A DNA stretch of 60,126 nt, taken from assembly GCF_016862795.1 (NCBI RefSeq), contig NZ_BONQ01000174.1:1-60126 (forward strand). Reading direction: 5' to 3'. Within the stretch, counting starts at the first letter, position 1. Each line of letters starts with the position of its first letter. The position numbers and the translations under genes are program-made. This stretch comes from Dactylosporangium siamense. Lineage in GTDB: Bacteria > Actinomycetota > Actinomycetes > Mycobacteriales > Micromonosporaceae. The notes under the pieces were generated by a model. The model searched no databases, was not told the DNA's origin, and saw only the letters and a program-made list of their open reading frames with translations. This document shows, one piece after another, positions 39,795-48,408 of this stretch.

Positions 39795-40535
39795 ATGTCT
39801 ATGACCGCGCCGCGCCGCAACCCGCTCAACTGGCTGTGGGTCGCCGTCCTGCCCGCCGTGACGCTGCTGGCCGGTGGGCTGATCCTGGCGTTCGGCGGGC
39901 CGTCGGGCAGTTCGGTGCTGCTCCCGTTCGTGCTGGCCAACATCGTCGCGCACGGTGCCAACTTCGCGGTCAACGAGCTGCGCCGCCGCGACGAGGCGCC
40001 GGCGCGTCCCACCTGGGAGTTCCACCGGCCGTTCCGGGAGGGCTGCGCCCGGGTCGGGCGGGTCCTCTCGTTCGGCGCGGTGCTCCTCTTCGTGGCGCTG
40101 CTGGCCGACGGCGGCCCGTTCCTCGCGGCCGTCGCGCTGGCCGCCTCGGCCGCCATGTTCACCAGCGGCGCCCGCGCCCTGACGCGACTGGTCCGCGGCA
40201 CCCCGACCGTCCAGCTCAGCAGCGGCGGCGTGCGGGTCGGGGCACGGGCGCACACCTGGGATGCCATCGAAGGCGTCGAGCTCAACGGCGACCGCTCGCA
40301 CCCCCGCGTGGACCTGCTGGTCACCGGGCGCTCCCGACCGGAGACGGTGCGCCCGGAGGACATCGACGGCAACCTGCTGTTCCTGCTGGACCTGATCGGC
40401 TACTACGTGGCGCACCCCGATCGCCGCCCGTCGATCGGGGAACGGAGCGAGGCGGTCCGGGTGCACGCCCGGCTGCTCGGCGCCCGGCTGGCCGCGGGCC
40501 TGACGGGCGGCCCCACACCGATCCCGGCCCAGTAA
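39795..40535 (+). CDS. Membrane protein with PH-like C-terminal domain (paralogue 2)
   Basis: This 246-residue protein has four hydrophobic helices, then TPTVQLSSGGVRVGARAHTW with DAIEGVEL and a tail HPDRRPSIGERSEAVRVHARL. Both match the order of features in the gene at 38534 (Y...P-x-R-R-x-x-I-G). I infer a duplicated family flanking the channel. ATG 39795 or 39801. Function unknown. Confidence 0.7.
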   Translation: MSMTAPRRNPLNWLWVAVLPAVTLLAGGLILAFGGPSGSSVLLPFVLANIVAHGANFAVNELRRRDEAPARPTWEFHRPFREGCARVGRVLSFGAVLLFVALLADGGPFLAAVALAASAAMFTSGARALTRLVRGTPTVQLSSGGVRVGARAHTWDAIEGVELNGDRSHPRVDLLVTGRSRPETVRPEDIDGNLLFLLDLIGYYVAHPDRRPSIGERSEAVRVHARLLGARLAAGLTGGPTPIPAQ

Positions 40536-40590
40536 CCACACCGCCGGTCGCCGCGGCGGGCCGGGTGGTCGCGCGCGCTACCGTCGAGGC

Positions 40591-41004
40591 ATGCGCAGCG
40601 CTGAGCAGATTCTGCGGGAAGCCACCACCATCGCCGTCGTCGGGGCGTCGAGGGACGCGCGGAAGACCGCCCACTCGGTGCCCCTGGCGATCCAGCGGCG
40701 CGGCTGGCGGATCATCCCGGTCAACCCGTACGCCGACGAGATCTTCGGCGTGAAGGCGTACCGCAGCCTCGCCGACATCCCGGAGCCGGTCGACTTCGTC
40801 AACGTGTTCCGCCCGTCCCGGGACGCGACACAGGTGGTCAAGGACGCGATCGCGATCGGCGCGCCGGCGGTGTGGCTGCAGCAGGACATCGTCTCGCCCG
40901 AGGGGCGGGCCCTGGCCGAGGCCGCCGGCGTCGACTACGTCGAGGACACCTGCATCGCGGTGGTGCGGGCGGTGCACGCGATCAGCGGGCCCCGTATTCC
41001 TTGA
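40591..41004 (+). CDS. CoA-binding (YccU-like) protein
   Basis: This 137-residue Rossmann-fold protein has TIAVVGASRDARKTAHSVPL near the N-terminus, IIPVNPYADEIFG, VDFVNVFRPS and a late DTCIAVVRAVH. These are the CoA-binding motifs of the YccU/succinyl-CoA-ligase-alpha family. It may regulate or carry CoA esters. The 3' end overlaps the convergent acyl-CoA dehydrogenase gene by 23 bp. Confidence 0.9.
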   Translation: MRSAEQILREATTIAVVGASRDARKTAHSVPLAIQRRGWRIIPVNPYADEIFGVKAYRSLADIPEPVDFVNVFRPSRDATQVVKDAIAIGAPAVWLQQDIVSPEGRALAEAAGVDYVEDTCIAVVRAVHAISGPRIP

Positions 41005-42187
41005 GCAGGCCCCGGCTGATGATCGTCTTCTGGATCTCGCTGGTGCCCTCGCCGATGAGCAGGAACGGCGCCTCGCGCATGAGGCGTTCGATCTCGTACT
41101 CCTTGGAGTAGCCGTAGCCGCCGTGGATGCGGAAGGACTCCTGGACCACCTCGGCGCAGTACTCGCTGGCCAGGAGCTTCGCCATGCCGGCCTCGACGTC
41201 GTTGCGCTGGCCCGCGTCCTTGAGCCGGGCGGCGTTGACCATCAGCGCGTGCGCGGCCTCGATCTTCGTGGCCATCTCGGCCAGCTTGAACGCGATCGCC
41301 TGGTGCTTGACCAGCTGCGCGCCGAATGTCTGGCGCTGCTGGGCGTACGCGATCGCCAGCTCGAACGCGCGGATCGAGATGCCGCACGCCCGCGCCGCGA
41401 CGTTGACCCGGCCGACCTCGATGCCGTCCATCATCTGGTAGAAGCCGCGACCTCTTTGGGAAGGTCCGCCGAGGACCGCGCTGTCCGGCACCCGGACGTT
41501 GTCGAGGACCATCTCGGTCGTCTCGACGCCCTTGTACCCCATCTTCTCGATCTTGCCCGGGATGGTGAGCCCGGGCAGCGCCTCGTTCTCCCCGAAGCCC
41601 GGCGTCTTCTCCAGCAGGAACGTGGTCATGTTCCCGTACACCGAGTCGGCGCCGAGGTCGGTCTTGACCAGCGTCGCGACGACGGAGGAGTACGCACCGT
41701 TGGTCAGCCACATCTTCTGGCCGTTGATGACGTAGTCGTCGCCGTCGGGCACGGCCTTGGTGCGGATCGCCGCGACGTCGGACCCGCAGCCGGGCTCCGA
41801 CATCGAGAACGCGCCGCGGACCTCACCCGCGGCCATCCTCGGCAGGAGGCTCGCCTTCTGCTGCGCCGACCCGTGCTGGGCGACGAGATACGCGACGATG
41901 AAGTGCGTGTTGACGATGCCGGACACCGACATCCAGCCCCGCGACAGCTGCTCCACGACCAGGGCGTAGGTCAGCAGCGACTCGCCGAGACCGCCGTGCT
42001 CCTCGGGGATCGTGAGCCCGAACAGGCCCATCTCGCGCATGCCGTCGACGATGTCGGCCGGGTACACGTCGCCGTGCTCGAGGTGCTGCGCGTGCGGGAT
42101 GATCTCCTTGTCGACGAACTCCCGCACGGTCTCGAGGATCGACTGCTGCACATCGGTCAGACCGGGCGTCTGGGCGAGGCGGGCCAT
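40982..42187 (-). CDS. Acyl-CoA dehydrogenase
   Basis: This 401-residue FAD enzyme catalyses the first step of acyl-CoA beta-oxidation or branched-chain amino-acid catabolism. Visible features are FSMSEPGCGSDVAAIRT and MWLTNGA, the family signatures for FAD and substrate; the C-terminal ESFRIHGGYGYSKEYEIERLMREA; and a typical IGEGTSEIQ, where the usual catalytic Glu region lies. GGAGG lies before the ATG. It is the same strand as the SDR and CoA lyase genes further right but separated by a terminator. Confidence 0.93.
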   Translation of the reverse strand: MARLAQTPGLTDVQQSILETVREFVDKEIIPHAQHLEHGDVYPADIVDGMREMGLFGLTIPEEHGGLGESLLTYALVVEQLSRGWMSVSGIVNTHFIVAYLVAQHGSAQQKASLLPRMAAGEVRGAFSMSEPGCGSDVAAIRTKAVPDGDDYVINGQKMWLTNGAYSSVVATLVKTDLGADSVYGNMTTFLLEKTPGFGENEALPGLTIPGKIEKMGYKGVETTEMVLDNVRVPDSAVLGGPSQRGRGFYQMMDGIEVGRVNVAARACGISIRAFELAIAYAQQRQTFGAQLVKHQAIAFKLAEMATKIEAAHALMVNAARLKDAGQRNDVEAGMAKLLASEYCAEVVQESFRIHGGYGYSKEYEIERLMREAPFLLIGEGTSEIQKTIISRGLLKEYGAR

Positions 42188-42317
42188 GGGTTGACCTCCA
42201 TTGGTCAGCGGCGTCACAAGGAGCGGAAGTTACCGGCGGGTATGCAGGCAGTATCCCGGCTTGCCCTGCTCCGGACCAACGTGAGCGGCCCACACACCGC
42301 TGTGAAATGGTTCTCAG

Positions 42318-42521
42318 GTGCCCTACAACAAGCTGGCCGTGGCGGCCTTGGTCTGCGCGGTGCTGGTGCCGCCGTTCGGCATCCTGATGGGTCACATCGC
42401 GTGGGCGCAGACGGCGCGCACGGGTGAGCGCGGGCACCGGCTCGCGCTGGCGGCGCTGGTGATCGGCTACGTCGAGCTGCTGGTGCTGTGCGGCGTGCCG
42501 ATCGTGCTGCTCGGTTTCTGA
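42318..42521 (+). CDS. DUF4190-type two-helix membrane protein
   Basis: This 67-residue protein has two membrane helices. It starts NKLAVAALVCAVLVPPFGI followed by GHIAWAQTARTGERG, then the second helix. This is the DUF4190 pattern, usually a C-terminal module of larger proteins and here alone. GTG start. It ends just before a strong terminator. Confidence 0.8.
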   Translation: MPYNKLAVAALVCAVLVPPFGILMGHIAWAQTARTGERGHRLALAALVIGYVELLVLCGVPIVLLGF

Positions 42522-42527
42522 GACCTT

Positions 42528-42581
42528 GTTGACCTTGGACACTTTGTCAGGCCTGGGGGTGACAAAGTGTCCAAGGTCAAC
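42528..42581. terminator. 22-bp perfect two-way terminator hairpin
   Basis: The left arm at 42528-42549 and right arm at 42560-42581 are exact complements, with a 10-nt GC-rich loop. It separates the converging DUF4190 and SDR genes and lies 10 bp before the SDR stop. There is no T-run, as is usual for high-GC actinomycetes. Confidence 0.92.
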
Positions 42582-42590
42582 CGGCTGCGG

Positions 42591-43505
42591 TCAGCGGTAC
42601 TGCGCCTCGCGCACGCTGTTACCGCCGTCGATGACGAGCATCTGGCCGGTGATGTACGAGGCGCCGGGCGAGCACAGGAACGCGATCGTGGCGGCCACCT
42701 CCTCCGGTGTGCCGGGGCGGCCCATGGGGGTGCCGAAGCCCTGCTTGAGCTCCACGAGGGTGGAGGCGCCGGTGTGGATGATGCCGGGGGCGACCGCGTT
42801 GACGGTGATGCCGTCGGCGACGAGCTCCATCGCCAGGGCGCGGGTGAGCCCGACGACGCCGGCCTTGGCGGCCGCGTAGCCGGCCTCGGCGGGCAGGGCG
42901 TTGACGGGGCCGGCGGTGGCGGCGAGGTTGACGATGCGGCCCCAGCCGTGCTCGGCCATGCCGCCGACGAAGGCGCGGCTGACCAGGAACGCGGTGGTGA
43001 GGTTGCGGTCGATCTCGGCGCGCCACTCCTCGTAGGTGAGCTGCGCGACCGGGCGCAGCACCTCGGGGCTGGCCTTGCTCGCCAGGCCCGCGTTGTTGAC
43101 CAGGATGTCGACGGTGCCGACCTGGTCGATGATCGCGTCGGCGAGCGCGCCGACCTCGGCCTCGACGGTGAGGTCGGCGACGAAGCCGGTGACGCCGAGC
43201 TCGGTCGCCCGGTCGTGGATGCGCCGGGTGGTGGAGACGATGGCGACCGCGGCGCCCATCGCCTTCAGCCGGCGGGCGGTGGCGTAGCCGATGCCGTCCG
43301 GGCTGCCGGCGCCGGTGACCAGCGCGACGCGGCCGTCGAGACGGTCGATCGCCGTGCTGCCCTCGTCCTCCGCGACCGGCTCTTCGGCGAGCTCAGGCCC
43401 GGTGGACGGGACGGCCCGCAGGGTGCGGCGGGCCGAAGACGGGCGGCTCGCGTCACGCCGGTTGCCTTTTCCGGCGGGACCGGTGGATCGTAGGTCGGGT
43501 GCCAT
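42591..43505 (-). CDS. SDR (FabG-like) with altered catalytic serine
   Basis: This 304-residue protein has a disordered ~55-residue basic N-terminus, then the Rossmann motif [20 protein letters not shown], and YAAAK with the catalytic Tyr/Lys. At the Ser position the family reads I-V-N-I-A-S-V-A-G, here IVNLAATAG, so the Ser is replaced by Ala beside a Thr. It resembles 3-oxoacyl reductases but activity may be altered. ATG 43505 is chosen. Confidence 0.87.
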   Translation of the reverse strand: MAPDLRSTGPAGKGNRRDASRPSSARRTLRAVPSTGPELAEEPVAEDEGSTAIDRLDGRVALVTGAGSPDGIGYATARRLKAMGAAVAIVSTTRRIHDRATELGVTGFVADLTVEAEVGALADAIIDQVGTVDILVNNAGLASKASPEVLRPVAQLTYEEWRAEIDRNLTTAFLVSRAFVGGMAEHGWGRIVNLAATAGPVNALPAEAGYAAAKAGVVGLTRALAMELVADGITVNAVAPGIIHTGASTLVELKQGFGTPMGRPGTPEEVAATIAFLCSPGASYITGQMLVIDGGNSVREAQYR

Positions 43506-43557
43506 AGGGCAAATCCTGCCTGCCCGAGCGGCTCCCGGGCAATGCGACACGGATTTC

Positions 43558-44499
43558 TCAGGCCGGCGGGGTGAACGATGTCGTGCGGGACATGCCCGCG
43601 GCGCGGCCCTTCGCGGAGATGACCAGGGCCATCTTGCGCGACGCCTCGTCGATCATCTCGTCGCCGAGCATGACGGCGCCGAGCTTGCCGCCGGCCTCGG
43701 AGGTGTAATGCTCATACGCGTCGAGGATGAGCTCCGCGTGGTCGTAGTCCTCCTGGGCGGGTGAGTAGACCTCGTTGGCGGCGTCGATCTGCCCCGGGTG
43801 CAGCACCCACTTGCCGTCGAAACCGAGCGCCGCGCTGCGGGTGGCCACCTCCCGGAACGCGTCGACGTCGCGGATCTGCAGGAACGGCCCGTCGATCGCC
43901 TGCAGGTCGTGCATCCTGGCGGCCATCAGGATGCGCATGAGGATGTAGTGGTACGGGTCGCCCGGGTATCCCGGGATGAGCCCCCCGACGACCAGCGACT
44001 TCATGTTGATCGAGGCCATGAAGTCGGCGGGCCCGAAGATGATCGTCTGGGTCCGCGGCGAGGCTTTGGCGATGGCGTCGACGTTGACCAGGCCGGCCGC
44101 GTTCTCGATCTGCGCCTCGATGCCGATCTTCCCGACCGGCAGGCCCATCGTCTTCTCGATCTGGGTGAGCGTCAGGTCCAGCCACTCGACCTGACCCGCC
44201 GACTGGACCTTCGGCAGCATGATGCAGTCGAGGTGCTCCCCGGCGCCCTCGACGACCTCGATGACGTCGCGGTACGTCCACGGGGTCGTCAGGTCGTTGA
44301 CCCGCACCACCCTGGTCTTGCCGCCCCAGTCGCCGTCGTTGAGCGCGGCCACGATGTTCTTCCGCGCGCCGGGCTTCGCGAGGGGCGCGACGGCGTCCTC
44401 CAGGTCGAGGAAGACCTGGTCGGCGGGGAGCCCCTGAGCCTTGTCGAGCATCTTCACGCTCGAGCCGGGGACGGCGAGGCAGGACCGGCGAGGACGCAT
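43558..44499 (-). CDS. CitE/HpcH-type CoA ester lyase
   Basis: This 313-residue TIM-barrel Mg-dependent lyase resembles citrate-lyase beta or malyl/beta-methylmalyl-CoA lyase. Motifs: [20 protein letters not shown] (metal-binding acid), [23 protein letters not shown] and [10 protein letters not shown]. It cleaves or forms acyl-CoA plus glyoxylate-like products. The ATG has AAGGAG upstream. There is a 52-bp gap to the SDR gene downstream on the same strand, a possible operon. Confidence 0.92.
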   Translation of the reverse strand: MRPRRSCLAVPGSSVKMLDKAQGLPADQVFLDLEDAVAPLAKPGARKNIVAALNDGDWGGKTRVVRVNDLTTPWTYRDVIEVVEGAGEHLDCIMLPKVQSAGQVEWLDLTLTQIEKTMGLPVGKIGIEAQIENAAGLVNVDAIAKASPRTQTIIFGPADFMASINMKSLVVGGLIPGYPGDPYHYILMRILMAARMHDLQAIDGPFLQIRDVDAFREVATRSAALGFDGKWVLHPGQIDAANEVYSPAQEDYDHAELILDAYEHYTSEAGGKLGAVMLGDEMIDEASRKMALVISAKGRAAGMSRTTSFTPPA

Positions 44500-44554
44500 C
44501 GGGGTGCTCCTTAGGAGGCATTCAGGTGGACCTACGCCACGGTAACCTCGTCGC

Positions 44555-45397
44555 GTGAGCGCGCAGAATGCCCCTGTGGAAGATCTCACCGGACGTACGG
44601 TGGTGGTCACCGGCGCCAGTTCCGGGATCGGCCTGGCCGCCGCCGTCGACATGGCCCGGCGCGGCGCCCACGTGGTGCTCGTCGGCCGCGACCCGGACCG
44701 GCTGAACGCGGCCGTCGCGTCGGTCGGCGCGGCCGGTGGCGGGCGCACTCCCCCGGCGTACCGGGCCGATTTCGCCCGCCTCGACGACGTGCACGTGCTC
44801 GTGGATCATCTGCGGCAGCGGTACCAGCGCATCGACGTCCTCGCGAACAACGCCGGTGGTGTGGTGGCCGGCCAGTCCCCGACCGCGGACGGGTTCGAGC
44901 CGACGATCCAGTCCAACCACCTGGCCGGGTTCCTGCTCAGCAACCTGCTCCGGGAGCAGCTGCGCAGCGGCCGGATCATCAACACCGCCTCGGCCGCGCA
45001 CACGATGGGGACCGTCGACCCGTCGGACCTGCGCGGCTCGCGGAAGTCGGGGATGTGGAAGCGGTACGGCGCCGCGAAGCAGGCCAACATCCTCTTCGCC
45101 GCGGAGGCGGCCCGCCGGTGGCCCGACATCATGTCGGCGAGCTACCACCCCGGCTTCGTGCGCAGCCGCTTCGGCGCCGGCATCGGGGTGAACCTGATGA
45201 CGAAGGTGACTCCGTTCGCGAAGACCCCGGAGCAGGGCGCGGACACGCTGGTCTGGTTGGCGGCCACGCCCCGGCCGCAGCTGGTGTCGGGCGGCTACTA
45301 CGAGAAGCGCAAGCTGATCCGGCCGAACGCGCAGGCCGAGGACGCCCGCCTGGCCGCGCACCTGTGGGACGCGAGCATGGCGGCTGTCGGGTTTTAA
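44555..45397 (+). CDS. Short-chain dehydrogenase/reductase
   Basis: This 280-residue NAD(P) oxidoreductase has TGASSGIGLAAA, NNAGG, INTASAAH (catalytic Ser) and YGAAK (Tyr/Lys). The C-terminal HPGFVRSRFG is like the retinol-dehydrogenase group, as in the gene at 12904. GTG 44555 is used; a second GTG at 44576 is possible. It is divergent from the CoA lyase. Confidence 0.9.
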   Translation: MSAQNAPVEDLTGRTVVVTGASSGIGLAAAVDMARRGAHVVLVGRDPDRLNAAVASVGAAGGGRTPPAYRADFARLDDVHVLVDHLRQRYQRIDVLANNAGGVVAGQSPTADGFEPTIQSNHLAGFLLSNLLREQLRSGRIINTASAAHTMGTVDPSDLRGSRKSGMWKRYGAAKQANILFAAEAARRWPDIMSASYHPGFVRSRFGAGIGVNLMTKVTPFAKTPEQGADTLVWLAATPRPQLVSGGYYEKRKLIRPNAQAEDARLAAHLWDASMAAVGF

Positions 45398-45402
45398 GGC
45401 CT

Positions 45403-45545
45403 GGCTCGAGGGTCTAGCGGCGCGCGCCGCGGACCTTGTGCAGGCGGAACGGGCGCTTCGGCAGCCGGGTCCGCCCGGCTCGAGGGTCTAGCGGCGCGCG
45501 CCGCGGACCTTGTGCAGGCGGAACGGGCGCTTCGGCAGCCGGGTC
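45403..45545 (-). repeat. 69-bp tandem duplication of a gene end
   Basis: A 69-bp sequence at 45403-45471 is repeated exactly at 45477-45545 (period 74). The right copy holds the last codons and TAG of the 163-residue gene. The left copy lies downstream, so the coding end plus tail was duplicated. The identity suggests a recent event. Confidence 0.95.
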
Positions 45546-45979
45546 GCCGGTGACGGCTTCGGCGGCGCGGCCTGCGAGTCCTCGGGCAGCGGCAGCAGCG
45601 GCGCGCCGTCGGCCGGGGTGAGGCGGCTGACCACGCACCCGGTCGCCCACCGGGCGGCCAGGTCGGCGCCGCCGTTGAGCCGCTTCCCGGCGAGCTGCGG
45701 CACGAGCTCCGACCACGCCTCGCCGGCCGGGTCGAGGGTCTCGACCGTCGCGGTCCAGGTGACGATCCGCCCGCCGTGGTCGCCGCGCAGGGTGACCTCG
45801 GCGGTGCCCGACTCGGCGAGGCCGGGCGCGGCCTGCTCCCCGGGGCCGCTCACGACCAGCAGCGACCCGCCGAGCCACGCGCACCAGACCAGGTAGGACG
45901 GGCCGGCGCCGGGCACGGCGAGCCAGGCGACGGCGGCCTTCTTGGCGGCCTCTTCGACCAGCGGTTCCACGCCTGCCAT
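45488..45979 (-). CDS. Hypothetical protein, possible split-barrel fold
   Basis: This 163-residue protein has a conserved-looking SYLVWCAWLGGSLLVVSGPGEQ near the N-terminus and alternating beta-type segments (AEVTLRGDHGGRIVTWTATVETL), which suggest a small beta-barrel like flavin-reductase-type split barrels. No cofactor motif is certain. The basic tail LPKRPFRLHKVRGARR is duplicated downstream. It lies 4 bp after the AMMECR1 gene on the same strand, so it is in that operon. Confidence 0.7.
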   Translation of the reverse strand: MAGVEPLVEEAAKKAAVAWLAVPGAGPSYLVWCAWLGGSLLVVSGPGEQAAPGLAESGTAEVTLRGDHGGRIVTWTATVETLDPAGEAWSELVPQLAGKRLNGGADLAARWATGCVVSRLTPADGAPLLPLPEDSQAAPPKPSPATRLPKRPFRLHKVRGARR

Positions 45980-45983
45980 CCAA

Positions 45984-46556
45984 TCACAGTGGCGGGCGCG
46001 GCGAACGGTCCTGGAACTCCGTGGAGCCGTACGCCAGCGCCCGCATCCCGGCCGGCCACTCGCCCCACCCGCCCTTGCGCAGCAGCGCGTCGACGAACAG
46101 CTCCGCGCTGGGCAGCTTGGCCCACACCGACGGCAGGAACGTGGCCCGCCGGGCGCCGTCGGTGAGGATCAGCCCGTGCACGTGCGGGACGAGGGCCTCC
46201 AGCAGCACCCTCCGGCTGCCGGCGGGCAGGTCCGCGGGCTGGTCCAGGACGGAGACCTTCACGTCGAGCTCGGGCCAGTCGGCGGCGGTGACCGGCGGCA
46301 CCCGCGGGTCCTGCATCGCCCGGACGGCGTTGTGCACGACGTCGCGGTGCAGTGGCCGGACCGGCTCCAGGGTGCCGACGCAGCCGCGGAGGGCGCCGGC
46401 GCGCTCGAGCGTGACGAACGACGCGCCGTCGGCGTGCACCGGGCCGGAGCGCGGGAGCTGGGCGGTCAGCCGCTCGCCGGACAGCCGCGCGCGGACGGCG
46501 CCCGCCGCGAGGCCGGCGAGCAGTCGTCCATCCACCGGTGACAATGGCGCCGTCAC
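45984..46556 (-). CDS. AMMECR1-domain protein
   Basis: This 190-residue protein has GCVGTLEPVRPLHRDV and DPRVPPVTAADWPELDVKVSVL, the AMMECR1 signatures, with normal length. In prokaryotes this domain is part A of the AmmeMemoRadiSam system with a Memo protein and a radical SAM enzyme; neither is nearby. The GTG start overlaps the HAD stop. Function unknown. Confidence 0.92.
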   Translation of the reverse strand: MTAPLSPVDGRLLAGLAAGAVRARLSGERLTAQLPRSGPVHADGASFVTLERAGALRGCVGTLEPVRPLHRDVVHNAVRAMQDPRVPPVTAADWPELDVKVSVLDQPADLPAGSRRVLLEALVPHVHGLILTDGARRATFLPSVWAKLPSAELFVDALLRKGGWGEWPAGMRALAYGSTEFQDRSPRPPL

Positions 46557-47290
46557 CAGTTCAGCATAGGCCCGGCCAGCATCGGCGCGCCGACCGTCGC
46601 GGGCAGTGGCATGCGGCCGGCGACGAGGTCGGGGATCTGGTCGAGGCTGGTGATGCGGGCGCCGTCCCAGTCGAGGTCGGCGTGGAAGGTGAGGTGGCCG
46701 CCGAGGTCGGGCGCGTCGAGCTGGACGGCGGTCAGGCCGAAGCGGCGGGCGCCGGTGAGTTCGTTACCGCCGCCGTCGCCGACGTACAGGCAGGCCTCGG
46801 GGTGGACGCCGAGGCGTTCGCAGGCGGTGCGGTACATCGCGGGGTGGGGTTTGGCCTGCCCGACCTGCGAGGAGTAGACACCCACGTCGAAGAGGCGGCC
46901 GAGCGGCGTGCCGGGCAGCACCGACGGCAGCTCGAACCAGCAGTCGCTGACGACGGCGGTGCGCACGCCACGGTCGCGGAGCAGGCGCAGGACGGGTTCG
47001 GCTTCGGGGCGCGGTGGCGCGTCCTGCTGGAGCGACGCGACGCGCAGGTCGGCCGCCTTGCGCAGGCGCGCCGGGGTGGGCCGCGCACCGAGCTCGGCGC
47101 ACAGCGCCCGCAGGCCCGTTAAGACGCTGCCGTAGGCGCCCTTGGCCCGGTCGTCGAAGGTGCGGTCCAGCAGGGCGAGCCAGGCGTCGGGGTCGACGCC
47201 GAGGACCTCGGCGGTCTGCCGGTGCCCGTCGCCGCGCACGACGGCGGTCGTGCAGGTGTTGAAGTAGTCGAAAAGGACAGCGCTAAACAC
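46553..47290 (-). CDS. HAD-like hydrolase lacking the second motif-I Asp
   Basis: This 245-residue protein has HAD motif I reading VLFDYFNTC: the nucleophile Asp is present, but the second Asp of the phosphatase pattern is Phe, as in dehalogenase-type HADs (D-x-Y/F). TAVVSD, the Lys in AKPHP and VGDGGGNE follow. Haloacid dehalogenase or another non-phosphatase role is possible. The GTG has GGAGGG upstream. It heads the three-gene minus operon HAD-AMMECR1-163-residue protein. Confidence 0.85.
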   Translation of the reverse strand: MFSAVLFDYFNTCTTAVVRGDGHRQTAEVLGVDPDAWLALLDRTFDDRAKGAYGSVLTGLRALCAELGARPTPARLRKAADLRVASLQQDAPPRPEAEPVLRLLRDRGVRTAVVSDCWFELPSVLPGTPLGRLFDVGVYSSQVGQAKPHPAMYRTACERLGVHPEACLYVGDGGGNELTGARRFGLTAVQLDAPDLGGHLTFHADLDWDGARITSLDQIPDLVAGRMPLPATVGAPMLAGPMLNW

Positions 47291-47406
47291 CGTTCGGCCC
47301 TCCAGGCATCGTCCGAAAGTATGAGTGCACCGATTCGGTCTACTGCCAAGGAGGGAGACCCGGTGTCGGATCCCAGACAATTTTCACAGAATGACAACAT
47401 CGGCGT

Positions 47407-48408
47407 ATGCGTCAGATCGGACTGCCCGCGGTCGTTGCCCTCGCCGTCGCGATCATCGCCGTCTCGTCGTCGGCGCCGCTGATCGCCTACGCCGCCGCCC
47501 CCGCGCTCGCCATCGCCTTCTGGCGCAACCTGCTGGGCGTCGCCGCGGTCGCCCCCGTCGCGATCGCCGTGCGCCGCGACGAGTTCCGCTCGAAGGTCCT
47601 CGGCGCCAGCGTCCTGTCCGGCGTGTTCCTCGCCGTCCACTTCGGCACCTGGGTGCCCAGCGCGAAGCTGACCAGCGTCGCGATGTCCGTCGCGCTGGTC
47701 AGCACCACGCCGATCTGGACGTCGCTGATCAACGCGATCCGCGGTGTCCCGGTCCCCGCGAGCACCTGGGCCGGGGTCGGTGTCGCCGTCCTGGGCGTCG
47801 CCCTCGCCACCGGCGCCGATCCGGACCTGTCGGGGCGGGCGCTGCTCGGCGACGCCCTGGCCCTCGCCGGCGGGATCGCCGCCGCCGGCTACACGATGCT
47901 CGGCGCGCACGCCCGCGGGTCGATCGCGACCAGCACGTACGCGACGATCTGCTACTCGATCTGCGCGATCGTGCTCGGGGCCGCCTGCCTGGCCGGCGGG
48001 CAGGACCTGACCGGCTACCCGGCGCAGACGTGGCTGGCCCTCGCCGCGATGACCGTCGGGCCGCAGCTGCTCGGCCACACCCTCATCAACTACTCCCTGC
48101 GCCGCGTGCCGCCGACCATGGTCGCCGTGCTGCTCCTGCTCGAGGTGCCCGGGGCGCTGGTGATCGCCTGGCTCATGCTGGACCAGCTGCCGGCGGCGCA
48201 GACGCTGCCCGGGATCGCGCTGCTGCTCGCCGGCGTCGCGGTCGTCGTCGTGGGAGAGCGCAGGCGTCAGCCGACGAACGGCGGGACGATCATCTCCCCG
48301 GAGGCGACGGCCACGACGTGGCCCGACACGGTCGCCGACACGGCCTCGCCGCCGGCGGCGGTGACGGAGCAGGTCAGGAGGGACGGGCGGTGCATCTCCG
48401 AGCCCTGA
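47407..48408 (+). CDS. EamA/DMT-family transporter
   Basis: This 333-residue protein has ten hydrophobic helices in two EamA halves (AIAFWRNLLGV; then ALLGDALALAGGIAAAGYTML and LINYSLRRVPPTMVAVLLLLE). It probably exports amino acids or metabolites. The fold ends at VVVVGERRRQ near 48270. The last ~47 residues are polar and lie antisense to the 3' end of the PhzF gene, suggesting loss of an earlier stop. Confidence 0.88.
   Translation: MRQIGLPAVVALAVAIIAVSSSAPLIAYAAAPALAIAFWRNLLGVAAVAPVAIAVRRDEFRSKVLGASVLSGVFLAVHFGTWVPSAKLTSVAMSVALVSTTPIWTSLINAIRGVPVPASTWAGVGVAVLGVALATGADPDLSGRALLGDALALAGGIAAAGYTMLGAHARGSIATSTYATICYSICAIVLGAACLAGGQDLTGYPAQTWLALAAMTVGPQLLGHTLINYSLRRVPPTMVAVLLLLEVPGALVIAWLMLDQLPAAQTLPGIALLLAGVAVVVVGERRRQPTNGGTIISPEATATTWPDTVADTASPPAAVTEQVRRDGRCISEP

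Noticed and set aside
47321-47482. Small plus-strand frame starting MSAPIRSTAKEG
   Set aside because: It overlaps the EamA start in another frame and ends in an Arg run; no ribosome site.
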